A DNA stretch of 64,000 bases. Origin: Roseimaritima multifibrata. Lineage in GTDB: Bacteria; Planctomycetota; Planctomycetia; Pirellulales; Pirellulaceae. The notes below the pieces were generated by a model that worked only from the letters and a program-made list of their open reading frames with translations, was not told the origin of the DNA and made no database searches. A program made the position numbers and the translations under genes. The first letter of the stretch is position 1, and every line of letters starts with the position of its first letter. Below, one piece after another: positions 1 through 7,630 of this stretch. The DNA lies in the NCBI RefSeq assembly GCF_007741495.1, contig NZ_CP036262.1, positions 6,200,001 to 6,264,000 of the forward strand, in the 5' to 3' direction.

Positions 1-209
1 ACTGCTACCAGAATCTACGCAAAGTCCGCTGCCATGAACTGGGGCTGAATCAAGATGCGACCCCAGAACAAATCGGTTTATCGATGCCCGAACCGGTCAT
101 TGATCCCAACACACCAACAAGTGACAGCGGGCTAGTAACGGTGAAAGTAACCGCTTACTCAGAACAAAAGAACGCCCCGAAGCCAGCAGAAGGCATCGCC
201 AGCGAATGA
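1..209 (+). CDS. C-terminal fragment of an unrecognised protein (5' end outside window)
   Basis: A reading frame beginning at base 3 stays open from the window edge to a TGA at 207-209, giving about 68 residues; the two other forward frames stop within the first 50 bases. The visible tail is hydrophilic, contains the string LRKVRCHELGLNQ followed by a Pro/Thr-rich stretch, and has no membrane segment. I do not recognise the family. It is convergent with the YebC gene, with a short palindromic element between them. Open frame and position support a real gene end, but 68 codons is short evidence. Confidence 0.45.
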   Translation, partial: CYQNLRKVRCHELGLNQDATPEQIGLSMPEPVIDPNTPTSDSGLVTVKVTAYSEQKNAPKPAEGIASE

Positions 210-253
210 GGCGATCTCTTGAAGCGAGGGATGCAGTGAAGAAAGATTGTGGC

Positions 254-327
254 TTGTCGTCTATCGCTCCGCGAAAGCATGCATTCTGAGGAGCGTTCTT
301 TCGCGGGGGACGTGCGAAAGGCGACAT
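254..327. repeat. Short copy of palindromic interspersed element family A
   Basis: The ends are inverted copies of each other (TTGTCGTC..TCGCTCCGCGAAAG at the left, GCGAAAGGCGACA at the right). This is the terminal sequence of the longer elements at 4671-4869 and 27452-27649, here with the central part missing. It lies between the convergent gene ends at 209 and 414. The rest of 210-413 shows nothing recognisable. Confidence 0.6.
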
Positions 328-413
328 TCCGCCCGACAGTCGCGGCGGGCTTGTAACTGGAAGCTACAAGCTCGCGTGATCTCGCTAGGGTCTTATCTAG
401 CTCCTGCCGCAGC

Positions 414-1157
414 CTATTCGTCGGCCATCATTTCGTCGGTGATGTTTAGATTGGTGCTTACGTTTTGCACATCATCATGATCATCCAATGCTTCCAACAA
501 ACGCAGCGCCTGCTTTGCGTCGCCCGGTTCAACATCGACCTGTGTCTGAGCGATCATCGTGACCTCGCTCACTTCCATTTCAAGCTCGGCTGCCTTGAAC
601 GCATCAAGCAAAGCTTGAAAACTGTCTGGTTCACAGGTGACCTGCAGTTTGTCGTCCATTGGCTGAACGTCTTCACCGCCATTTTCCAGCGCGATCATCG
701 TCAATTCTTCTTCGTCACATTTTTCAGCGTCGAAGAGGAACAGGCCTTTACGATCAAATAGATAGGCAACGCAGCCGGTGCTTCCCAAGTTTCCGTTGTA
801 TTTCGAAAACAAGGATCGCATTTCCGGAGCCGTGCGATTGCGGTTGTCGGTCATGATTTCACAAAGCACGGCAACACCGCCGGGACCATAACCTTCGTAC
901 AACAACTCTTCGACAGGTCCCCCACCCAGTTCCCCGGTTCCACGTTTAATGGCCCGGGCAATGTTGTCTTTAGGCATACTGACCGCTTTGGCGTCGTCGA
1001 TCGCCTTACGAAGCCGAATATTGCCATCGGGATCGCCTCCGCCCATCTGCGCGGAAACAATGATCGCCTTGCTCAATTTGCTCCAGACCTTCGCACGTTG
1101 GGTGTCGACCCGACTCTTGCGATGCTGGATATTCGCCCACTTTGAATGGCCTGCCAT
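414..1157 (-). CDS. yebC: YebC/PmpR family protein (TACO1 family)
   Basis: This is a 247-residue cytoplasmic protein of the usual length for the YebC/TACO1 family. The N-terminus MAGHSKWANIQHRKS and the following K..D..R.K...K and NGGNxG-like block (KYNGNLGSTGCVAYLF) are the family hallmarks. Family members have been described as DNA-binding regulators (PmpR) and, more recently, as translation factors that relieve ribosome stalling at proline tracts; sequence alone does not separate these roles. The start is fixed by the conserved MAGHSKW. It stands alone, convergent with the truncated gene at the window start and preceded by a 377-bp gap. Confidence 0.95.
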   Translation of the reverse strand: MAGHSKWANIQHRKSRVDTQRAKVWSKLSKAIIVSAQMGGGDPDGNIRLRKAIDDAKAVSMPKDNIARAIKRGTGELGGGPVEELLYEGYGPGGVAVLCEIMTDNRNRTAPEMRSLFSKYNGNLGSTGCVAYLFDRKGLFLFDAEKCDEEELTMIALENGGEDVQPMDDKLQVTCEPDSFQALLDAFKAAELEMEVSEVTMIAQTQVDVEPGDAKQALRLLEALDDHDDVQNVSTNLNITDEMMADE

Positions 1158-1534
1158 AAATTCGTATCAACTGAAAATAAGAAAAGGAAAAAGGTGCGGT
1201 GAGGCGCCCGATTGTGTATTAAACCCAGGGTTTCGGACCAGTCTTTCAGGGGGAGAACGGCAAAAGCCAATCCCCAAACCGTGTCGGCACGACGCTAGAA
1301 CAACCAATTCTAACAGCCGTTTACCGATTGTTCCTGGTCTGATCCTCCTATTTTCGCCTCTAGCCTTGGCCAATGTCAACGTATCGACCGATTGCCGGGA
1401 TATTGGCAGTCCGAACGATAACAATCCGTGTTCGACCACCCGCAGATAGGCGACCCCGCAGGACTTCGCCAAGCCAAATGGCAACTCCTCTTCTGTATGA
1501 AAAGGCCTATGCGGGCAAGCTTGTCCCGGCACCG
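1158..1534. other. Intergenic gap upstream of yebC
   Basis: This 377-bp stretch lies between the end of the ABC permease gene and the start of yebC, both on the minus strand, so it should hold the yebC promoter. A minus-strand frame runs through it but continues as a shadow inside the permease gene and resembles nothing known. I see no strong hairpin, repeat or RNA gene here. Confidence 0.5.
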
Positions 1535-3226
1535 TCACCGATAGCGGTTCAAGAAAACCGCGTACGGCAACATTAGAATCCGCCCCAACGGCACCAGACA
1601 CAGAGTAACAAGCAAAACCGATCCCAAAAGGATCCGCTGGTCTGGTACCAGCATGAACAGCACTGCCGCCAACGCGACGGTTCCCATCGACCAAACCGAG
1701 AGGAACGCAAGCACCGTTCTCACTCGAAGCAAACGCTCCCGAACCACCAAAATCGCCGCGATTGTCGCAAAGACGCCTTTGCATACGACCACCAAAAGTA
1801 TCAGAGCGGGTACCCAGGTGGCCCAATATTCGAAACTTGCCGTGGCGGTTTCCCAGTCGGCCTGACGCACGAACCAGCCAGCGACCACCGCGGCGGCGGC
1901 CAGCAAAATAAAGACCGGCAACACAAAGAATACTAACGCCAGTCGTGATCGCCCGGTTGCCGTCGGCCACGTGCAAGCCAAGCTTCGAGAAACGACCAAC
2001 ACGACGCAAGCGATGAAGCCAACGGCCCCCCAGCGGTAGGCTGCGAATTCGTTTCCTACGCCGGAATTCAGCCCATCCATCCACGACCTCAAAATGACTT
2101 GATTTGCTGGCCAGGCAAAAGCCAGCAAAAACGCAAGCGATACCAAGGCGGTGGCAAGAACGGCGCCCGCTACACTCGCAATCCCGCGAGCAAAACCGAT
2201 CTCGGCACACGTCATAGGGCTGGCTGCCAAATAACTTGGCAACGAAGATCCCGACACTTTGGTCGGTTCCAACATGGCACTACTAGTCATTGTCGGAATT
2301 TGCGTCACCAGAAAAATCAAAAACAGGGCTGCACCGACGTGCAACGGCATCAGGGCAATCAAAACGAAAATCGCAACCAACACCCCGGTCAACGCCCAGT
2401 TTCCATCACCTGCCATTCCCCGCAGAAGATCATGGCGCACCAACCATCTCAACGGGCCATCGTCACTTCCTCGCTTGCCCGCCAACAGGCTCCGCCCCCC
2501 TCCCCAATCCCTCCAGGCAAGAAGACGACTCCCCTTCTTCTCAGGAATAATCCCGTCAGTGTTGGTGCGAGACAGAACGACGGACTGAAAGGCCAACCAG
2601 ACTCCCCATACCAACAAAAAAAGCGCGAGTGCGAAGGTCCCGGTTTTGAAAGCGAACGGGTACTCCTTCAGCCACGGGATATCGGTCGATTTGTCAAAGT
2701 GTGCCGACATCACCAGCATCATCAGCAAATACCAACCGACAAAGGCAACGACCGCCAACGTGACGCGTCGCCACGGCCCTTCAAAGGGTCGCCAAATGAC
2801 CACGGACACCCAAGCCCCGCCGGCAGCCAGACACAGCAGACCGGTACTAATCGGGAGCCAGATTCCGACCCCAATTCCAAAAAACAGGACCGCCAACAGA
2901 TAAAGCAATCCGTTCCACACAAACCGAAGCGTCAGAGGAACCAATGCCAGCTTCCAACTGGCGATTGGCATGCGCAAAATCCAGTGACTATACCCACTCT
3001 TCCCCGCCATCAGGTCTTCGGTCTGGCTGAAATCAAAGACCCCCAATGAAAACGCAAAAACAGGAAAAGCTAACAAGCACAGCGTCCCGGTTGCATGCCG
3101 AGCTCCAAACACCCCTCCGACGACCATCGCAACAAGGGTGCTAAACAACAGCCATACGGCCATTCCGATCAATTGTTTTCGACTAGCGATAAACGCCAAA
3201 CGCGTTAGTGCAATGGTTTCAGGCAT
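1535..3226 (-). CDS. ABC-2 type transporter, integral membrane subunit
   Basis: About 563 residues with roughly a dozen or more hydrophobic segments spread over the whole length and no soluble domain, as expected for a large ABC-2 permease. It is the last gene of a three-gene operon after a GntR regulator and an ABC ATPase. I start it at the ATG at 3224-3226, which overlaps the ATPase stop by 8 bases and has a GAGGAA Shine-Dalgarno at 3234-3239. An upstream in-frame ATG at 3247 would add seven residues but lacks that signal. The order matches YtrA-type GntR/ABC operons that export or sense cell-envelope stress compounds; the substrate cannot be read from the sequence. Confidence 0.8.
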   Translation of the reverse strand: MPETIALTRLAFIASRKQLIGMAVWLLFSTLVAMVVGGVFGARHATGTLCLLAFPVFAFSLGVFDFSQTEDLMAGKSGYSHWILRMPIASWKLALVPLTLRFVWNGLLYLLAVLFFGIGVGIWLPISTGLLCLAAGGAWVSVVIWRPFEGPWRRVTLAVVAFVGWYLLMMLVMSAHFDKSTDIPWLKEYPFAFKTGTFALALFLLVWGVWLAFQSVVLSRTNTDGIIPEKKGSRLLAWRDWGGGRSLLAGKRGSDDGPLRWLVRHDLLRGMAGDGNWALTGVLVAIFVLIALMPLHVGAALFLIFLVTQIPTMTSSAMLEPTKVSGSSLPSYLAASPMTCAEIGFARGIASVAGAVLATALVSLAFLLAFAWPANQVILRSWMDGLNSGVGNEFAAYRWGAVGFIACVVLVVSRSLACTWPTATGRSRLALVFFVLPVFILLAAAAVVAGWFVRQADWETATASFEYWATWVPALILLVVVCKGVFATIAAILVVRERLLRVRTVLAFLSVWSMGTVALAAVLFMLVPDQRILLGSVLLVTLCLVPLGRILMLPYAVFLNRYR

Positions 3227-4166
3227 GTTCGGGTTCCTCAACATCATTTAAGACATCCAATGAAGGACTGCGAAGCCCTTCGCTGGCTCGAGCGGTAAAC
3301 CAACGCATCAGAGAGATCGGCCGCCGTTCGGTAATCGGCAGCCCTTCGATCATCCCCAAATCACCCGCGACCTGTTGGTCGACAACCGCCGACCATTCGT
3401 CTCCTGAAGATTTCCAGCCGATAACGCCTGCGATTTTTGGTGGGGAATCCCAATGCGACACCGGGCGGCAGCAGATTTCAACATACCGGTTTTCAAGTTT
3501 TTCCACGGTAGTCGATTCCACAATATGCCCCTCCGACATCATGGCAACGCTATCGCAGACACGATCGACCTCGTCCAGCAAATGGCTTGAAAAGAGAACC
3601 GTCCTTCCATCTTCGCTGACCGTCCGAATGATCGCTTCCAAAATGTCACTGCGAGCGATCGGATCCAGACCGCTGCTCGGTTCGTCCAAGATCAGCAACT
3701 CCGGTCGATGGGCAATCGCAACCAACAACCCGACCCGAGCCCGCTGCCCCTTGGACAGGTCCCGCAGCTTACTGCTGCGAGCCAATCCGAAAAGATCACA
3801 TAGATGCGTGCCATACGCCTGATCCCATGACGGATACAACGCGCGAAAGAAATCAAGCGTATCCCCCACAGACAACCACTTCGGCAAGGTATCCTCTTCG
3901 GTCATATAGCCGATTCGTTTCATCAACGTCTCGGGTGAAAGGACCGGGTCTTGGCCAAGCACACGGACGCTTCCATGTTTGGCCTTCAACAATCCCATCA
4001 AGTGGCGGATCAAAGTGGTCTTACCAGCTCCATTCAGGCCAACCAATCCAAACACAGCACCTTTGGGTATTTCTAGATCAACCTCAAAAAGAGCCTGTTT
4101 ACCACGAAAAGCACGCGAAAGCTTGCGAACCTGAACCGCTAGAATCTCCGCAGTCTGATCGTTCAT
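3219..4166 (-). CDS. ABC transporter ATP-binding protein
   Basis: A 315-residue ATPase. The Walker A motif GLNGAGKT is at residues 43-50, the signature is LSKGQRARVGL (an LSKGQ variant of LSGGQ), and the Walker B region is LLILDEPSSGLD, followed by the switch histidine in SSHLLDEV. The C-terminal ~90 residues form the extra domain typical of ABC-2 exporter ATPases such as CcmA/NatA-like proteins. Its ATG overlaps the GntR stop by four bases and its own stop overlaps the permease start, so the three genes should be translationally coupled. It powers the neighbouring permease. Confidence 0.93.
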   Translation of the reverse strand: MNDQTAEILAVQVRKLSRAFRGKQALFEVDLEIPKGAVFGLVGLNGAGKTTLIRHLMGLLKAKHGSVRVLGQDPVLSPETLMKRIGYMTEEDTLPKWLSVGDTLDFFRALYPSWDQAYGTHLCDLFGLARSSKLRDLSKGQRARVGLLVAIAHRPELLILDEPSSGLDPIARSDILEAIIRTVSEDGRTVLFSSHLLDEVDRVCDSVAMMSEGHIVESTTVEKLENRYVEICCRPVSHWDSPPKIAGVIGWKSSGDEWSAVVDQQVAGDLGMIEGLPITERRPISLMRWFTARASEGLRSPSLDVLNDVEEPEHA

Positions 4167-4555
4167 GATTGCTCCTTAGGGTTAGCGAGTTCGCCATAAC
4201 GCTTCTGCAACAGGTTTATTAGATCATCCCAATCGATATCCAATTGGCGAGCCGTAATGAGAAGACGGTCGATATCGGGCGAAAGCAATTTGCGTCGCTG
4301 AGCAAGACTGAATTGTCGCGGCAACTCAGCGACAAACGTCCCTGTGGTCCGTCGCTTCTCGATCAGCGACTCGTGCTCCAATTCGCGATAGGCTCTCGCC
4401 ACCGTGTTCGGATTGACTCGCAAACTTTCCGCCAATCCACGTATCGTCGGCATTTCATCGCCAACTTTCAGCTGCCCTGAAACAATCCGAAAGCGGATCT
4501 GTTCCACGATCTGCTGATAGATCGGAAGACCTTCCGAAGAAATATGTAAAAGCAT
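4163..4555 (-). CDS. GntR family transcriptional regulator, YtrA subfamily
   Basis: About 130 residues from the ATG at 4553-4555: an N-terminal GntR winged helix (PIYQQIVEQIRFRIVSGQL, then the recognition helix region SLRVNPNTVARAYREL) and only a short C-terminal helical tail, which is the YtrA layout. The upstream in-frame start at 4609 would add 18 residues not typical of the family and would run across the candidate operator. It is the first gene of the ABC operon, so it probably represses its own operon until a cell-envelope signal arrives. Family call is firm; the ligand is unknown. Confidence 0.9.
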   Translation of the reverse strand: MLLHISSEGLPIYQQIVEQIRFRIVSGQLKVGDEMPTIRGLAESLRVNPNTVARAYRELEHESLIEKRRTTGTFVAELPRQFSLAQRRKLLSPDIDRLLITARQLDIDWDDLINLLQKRYGELANPKEQS

Positions 4556-4564
4556 TTGACTGAA

Positions 4565-4592
4565 CCCTTGTGTTAATCCAGTGATACAAGGG
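4565..4592. promoter_or_regulatory. Candidate GntR operator (inverted repeat)
   Basis: CCCTTGT and ACAAGGG form perfect 7-bp arms separated by 14 bases, starting 9 bases upstream of the GntR start codon on the minus strand. YtrA-type repressors usually bind such palindromes at their own promoter. Position and symmetry support autoregulation of the ABC operon; this is inferred, not shown. Confidence 0.6.
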
Positions 4593-4670
4593 AACGAGAG
4601 TAGTGTCAAGAAGATTTTTTGTTTTCGCCGGGCAAAGCAGGCAGCCGGTTGCCACCGATCCGCAGAAAGG

Positions 4671-4869
4671 GTGTCGCCTTTCGCTCCGCGAAAGAACGCT
4701 CACAAAAAACAAACTTTCGCAGGGGACGCGAAAAGAATAAGTGACGATTTCCGGGTAGGTTGGAACTGTTTGTCTCCGCCGACCTCGCCTCGGTCGGTAG
4801 GCTCGGAGGGGCGAGGGAAGCCAGACTTTCGTCACTTATGAACTTCACGTCCCGGGCGAAAGGCGACAC
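4671..4869. repeat. Palindromic interspersed element, family A (199 bp, full length)
   Basis: The element starts GTGTCGCCTTTCGC and ends with its exact complement GCGAAAGGCGACAC, a 14-bp terminal inverted repeat. Inner arms include GGGGACGCGAAAA..AAGTGACGA on the left and TCGTCACTT..TTCACGTCCC on the right, so it can fold as a long imperfect hairpin. It has no ORF and stops 4 bases from the end of the DUF202 gene. Nearly the same structure and length occur at 27452-27649, with shorter forms elsewhere. It looks like a MITE- or REP-like element. Confidence 0.8.
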
Positions 4870-4873
4870 TCCC

Positions 4874-5251
4874 CTATCGGTTCAGAATCAACACGACCGC
4901 CAACAGTACTGCCGCCGCAGAGAGGATACTCAAGCAGGCGACGACCCACCGCGACAACGGATACCGCGTCGACTTCTGCCAGTGCTTGGCACCGCGGATG
5001 TATCCGCCCAAACCGACCAAGAAGGACATCGCTCCCATGACGACCAGAATGATCCCCAACCCTACCAGGGCCCATCTTGGCTGAGCTTCCGGCATCAATT
5101 TCGCGATCGCCAACCCAGTCGCCAGCGATGCTAACCCGGTGCGCAGCCAAGCGGAAAAAGTGCGTTCCTCCGCCATCAAGGTTCGATCAATTGCCGAATC
5201 GGCAGGCGTCTGTTCGGCGGATTCATCCAATCCCGGAGAACTATTTCCCAC
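4874..5251 (-). CDS. DUF202 (YidH-like) inner membrane protein
   Basis: 125 residues. After a soluble acidic N-terminus comes the DUF202 hallmark LMAEERTFSAWLRTGLASLATGL-like segment (residues ~25-47), followed by two further membrane segments, giving three in total. The family's function is unknown. It overlaps the small upstream gene by 11 bases and closes the MarR/exporter operon. No soluble catalytic residues are seen. Confidence 0.85.
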   Translation of the reverse strand: MGNSSPGLDESAEQTPADSAIDRTLMAEERTFSAWLRTGLASLATGLAIAKLMPEAQPRWALVGLGIILVVMGAMSFLVGLGGYIRGAKHWQKSTRYPLSRWVVACLSILSAAAVLLAVVLILNR

Positions 5252-5489
5252 GGCGAAACTCCCTTGCTAATTGCTCGCTACGCTGGCGGGCTAGAATCTC
5301 TTCCATGACTTCAAGCTCGGTGTAATACATCGCACTGGGGTCGATTCCCTGATCGTCCAACCACTGCAAATGCTCGCGCATCGCGGGGCGCCGCGCGTAC
5401 GCGGGCAGCACCACTAACCAGACGCACGCTACCGCGGCCGTCGCAGCCAATAGTGCCACCCACTTCTTTCCATTTCCTGAAAGGATCAC
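5241..5489 (-). CDS. Small single-pass membrane protein of unknown function
   Basis: 82 residues with one N-terminal membrane segment (about residues 9-28) and a charged cytoplasmic or periplasmic tail rich in Glu and Arg. The start is a GTG whose last two bases overlap the exporter stop (GTGA, 4-base overlap). The end overlaps the DUF202 gene by 11 bases. The tight overlaps on both sides are the main support for it being real. I do not recognise the family. Confidence 0.7.
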   Translation of the reverse strand: MILSGNGKKWVALLAATAAVACVWLVVLPAYARRPAMREHLQWLDDQGIDPSAMYYTELEVMEEILARQRSEQLAREFRRGK

Positions 5490-6937
5490 GGAGCGATCGC
5501 CTCAGCAAAGACAACCTTAAACATCAACCAAGCCATGAAGAGTGTCAGACACAGATTTAACGACTGACCACAAATGTAAAGGATTAGCGGCTTGCCACCT
5601 TTCAACTGAGGCAACAATTGCTTGAAGTTCGTCTCCAATCCAATACTGACAAACGCCAAACAGAAGAACCATCCTCGCATTGTTTTCGTCGACCCTTTGA
5701 TCATCGCATTGATCAATTCAGGCCCTCCGGCCAGGGTTGAATACAAAACGGAAAACAGGATGGACATCGCAACAAAACCGAGAACAAACTTGGGGAACCG
5801 GTACCATATTTCCGAAACGCCAACGCCGGGGGCATTCGCATCCCGTTCGACATACGTCACCCAGTAAATGGCGACACAAAACGCGGTCACTCCGATCAGA
5901 ATATTCTGAATCATCTTGACCGTCGCGGCGACTTGCAGGGCTTCATCCCCAAGCGTTGCCCCAGCCGCCGCTACCGCTCCAGTGGAATCGATCGTTCCGC
6001 CCAACCATGCACCGCCCAAAATGGGGTCCATTCCAGTCGCACGAATGATCGCAGGCATTACGACCATCATGATGACCGTAAAGGAGAGCGACATACCAAT
6101 GGCCAACGAGAGCTCTTCTTTTTTAGCCTTACAGGCACCAGCGGTGGCAATCGCTGCCGAAACTCCACAGACAGACATGTCCGCGGAAACCACCATGTTC
6201 AACGACTTGGAGGGGATCTTCAATACTTTTTGACCAAACAGATAGGTCGACACCAAAACAACCGGAGTGACCACCCAGGCGACAAAGATGCCGGGCAATC
6301 CCAATGCCAGCAGGCGGCTCATCAAAACTTCGGCCCCCAGCAGCACGAGCCCTGTTTTAATGAAGAATTCGGTCAAAATGGCGGGGCGTAAAAACGCCGG
6401 TGTTCCAACCGTATTGCTAATGATCAACCCGACCAATAACGCCCACAATGCGTACTCAAGGTTGTAAGCTTTGACGACCGACTGCCCCGCCAACAGATAG
6501 GCAAGGCCTGCTAAAGCAAACACGATCGGAAACGCTTTCAAAAAACCGATCGCCGACTTTCCGCGAATCTGCATGGCTCCGGCAAACAGGATCGCGATCG
6601 TGAGGAAAACACCCAAGATCCCGACTCCATTGCCACTCAGTGAATCCAACGGATTTTCCGTCCAGGATCCCGGCTTTGCCAAAAACGACTTAAGCGGACT
6701 GACGACCTCGACGGTTTCTCCGGCTTCCAAATTTCCGGCCAGCTCTGCCGGTTGTCCAACCCAGACGGCCGCAAACGCAACGATCAACAAAATCCCTGCG
6801 CACCAGATCGCCCACCAGTCTTCGCCGGTGCGCATGTCGACCCACAAACTGGTTCGCTCCGCTGGAACACTTACCGTCGCCTGATCGGGATCAACGGGAG
6901 AGGCATAAGGATCGGGATCTTGAGAATCAGAACTCAT
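5486..6937 (-). CDS. YeiH/UPF0324-type putative sulfate exporter family protein
   Basis: 483 residues, longer than typical YeiH because of a soluble N-terminal extension of about 40 residues and a periplasmic insert. About eleven hydrophobic helices follow. Conserved YeiH features are LLVGLIISN, the [12 protein letters not shown] segment, [10 protein letters not shown] and the [12 protein letters not shown] stretch. UPF0324 members are annotated as putative sulfate exporters; in a sulfatase-rich genome, disposal of released sulfate would be a sensible role, but the substrate is inferred. It is in a minus-strand operon after a MarR regulator, followed with overlap by a small membrane protein. 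Confidence 0.85.
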   Translation of the reverse strand: MSSDSQDPDPYASPVDPDQATVSVPAERTSLWVDMRTGEDWWAIWCAGILLIVAFAAVWVGQPAELAGNLEAGETVEVVSPLKSFLAKPGSWTENPLDSLSGNGVGILGVFLTIAILFAGAMQIRGKSAIGFLKAFPIVFALAGLAYLLAGQSVVKAYNLEYALWALLVGLIISNTVGTPAFLRPAILTEFFIKTGLVLLGAEVLMSRLLALGLPGIFVAWVVTPVVLVSTYLFGQKVLKIPSKSLNMVVSADMSVCGVSAAIATAGACKAKKEELSLAIGMSLSFTVIMMVVMPAIIRATGMDPILGGAWLGGTIDSTGAVAAAGATLGDEALQVAATVKMIQNILIGVTAFCVAIYWVTYVERDANAPGVGVSEIWYRFPKFVLGFVAMSILFSVLYSTLAGGPELINAMIKGSTKTMRGWFFCLAFVSIGLETNFKQLLPQLKGGKPLILYICGQSLNLCLTLFMAWLMFKVVFAEAIAP

Positions 6938-7004
6938 CGGAGGCAGGCTCTTCGAAAGGTAGGAAAGTGGGAAGGATACAACAGAAGATAGCAGTTTGAC
7001 TTAT

Positions 7005-7517
7005 TTACAGTCCAGAACTTCGCAAGGATTCCTCCTCCTTCTGCTTAGCGAGACAATGCATACTGTGCCGCACCAGTTGAAGCAATCGAATCAATTCTTT
7101 TTGGTCTTTTTGCGTTAAACCTTGCATGACATCCTCTTCTAGGTCACGCAATTGATCACTGGCTGGGACCACCAATTTTCGCCCTTGTTTCGTGATCGCA
7201 ACATGGACGGTTCTGCGGTCGGCCTCGGAGCGTTCACGCGTCACCAACCCTCGTTTCAATAGACGATCGACCAAAGACGTCACCGCGGGAACCATCTGCA
7301 CCAACCGATCACCGATCTCACCACAGGTGAGCGGCCGGTCTTCCATATCTAAGATCCGCAGCAAATTGTACTGCGAAAAAGTCAGGTCACGCTGACGGAA
7401 GAATCGTGACAACGTGTTATCTAACTGGTCCCCGGTGCGCACCAGACTGACAATCGCCTCTTGGGCCACACTCGCGAACGGCTGGCACCGATGCAATTCG
7501 TGACGAAGATTTTCCAT
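7005..7517 (-). CDS. MarR family transcriptional regulator
   Basis: 170 residues. The central winged helix is typical of MarR: FSQYNLLRILDMED, then LTCGEIGDRLVQMVPAVTSLVDRL (recognition helix), then the wing with GLVTRERSEADRRTVHVAIT, where the D-R-R motif is a family signature. Helices on both sides would form the dimer interface. It is divergent from the FAD oxidoreductase, with a perfect palindrome between them, and is the first gene of the exporter operon. It probably controls one or both transcripts; the ligand is unknown. Confidence 0.93.
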   Translation of the reverse strand: MENLRHELHRCQPFASVAQEAIVSLVRTGDQLDNTLSRFFRQRDLTFSQYNLLRILDMEDRPLTCGEIGDRLVQMVPAVTSLVDRLLKRGLVTRERSEADRRTVHVAITKQGRKLVVPASDQLRDLEEDVMQGLTQKDQKELIRLLQLVRHSMHCLAKQKEEESLRSSGL

Positions 7518-7570
7518 TAAGAGAACTCAACGAATACAGATCAAAAAAACAGACCGAAGCAATTGCTCGA

Positions 7571-7585
7571 TCGATATATTATCGA
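7571..7585. promoter_or_regulatory. Candidate MarR operator (perfect palindrome)
   Basis: TCGATA-TAT-TATCGA is a perfect 15-bp inverted repeat in the 113-bp divergent gap between the MarR gene and the FAD oxidoreductase. Size and symmetry fit MarR-family operators. It lies in an AT-rich stretch likely to contain both promoters. Confidence 0.6.
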
Positions 7586-7630
7586 TAAAGTATTTTCAGT
7601 TCAAGATATTTCCCGAGGAGAAATCACGAA

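Noticed and set aside
1167-2210. 347-residue minus-strand ORF overlapping the ABC permease gene in another frame
   Set aside because: The permease frame carries a clear membrane protein and operon overlaps; the alternative frame is rich in Arg/Gly/Cys without any motif, typical of a shadow of GC-rich coding DNA.
2099-3049. 316-residue plus-strand ORF inside the permease gene
   Set aside because: Composition is Gln/His/Pro/Arg-rich with no domain, as expected from the antisense strand of a hydrophobic protein gene.
4671-4869. Small IS element or protein-coding gene in family A
   Set aside because: No ORF of useful length exists between the inverted ends and no transposase is encoded anywhere in the window.
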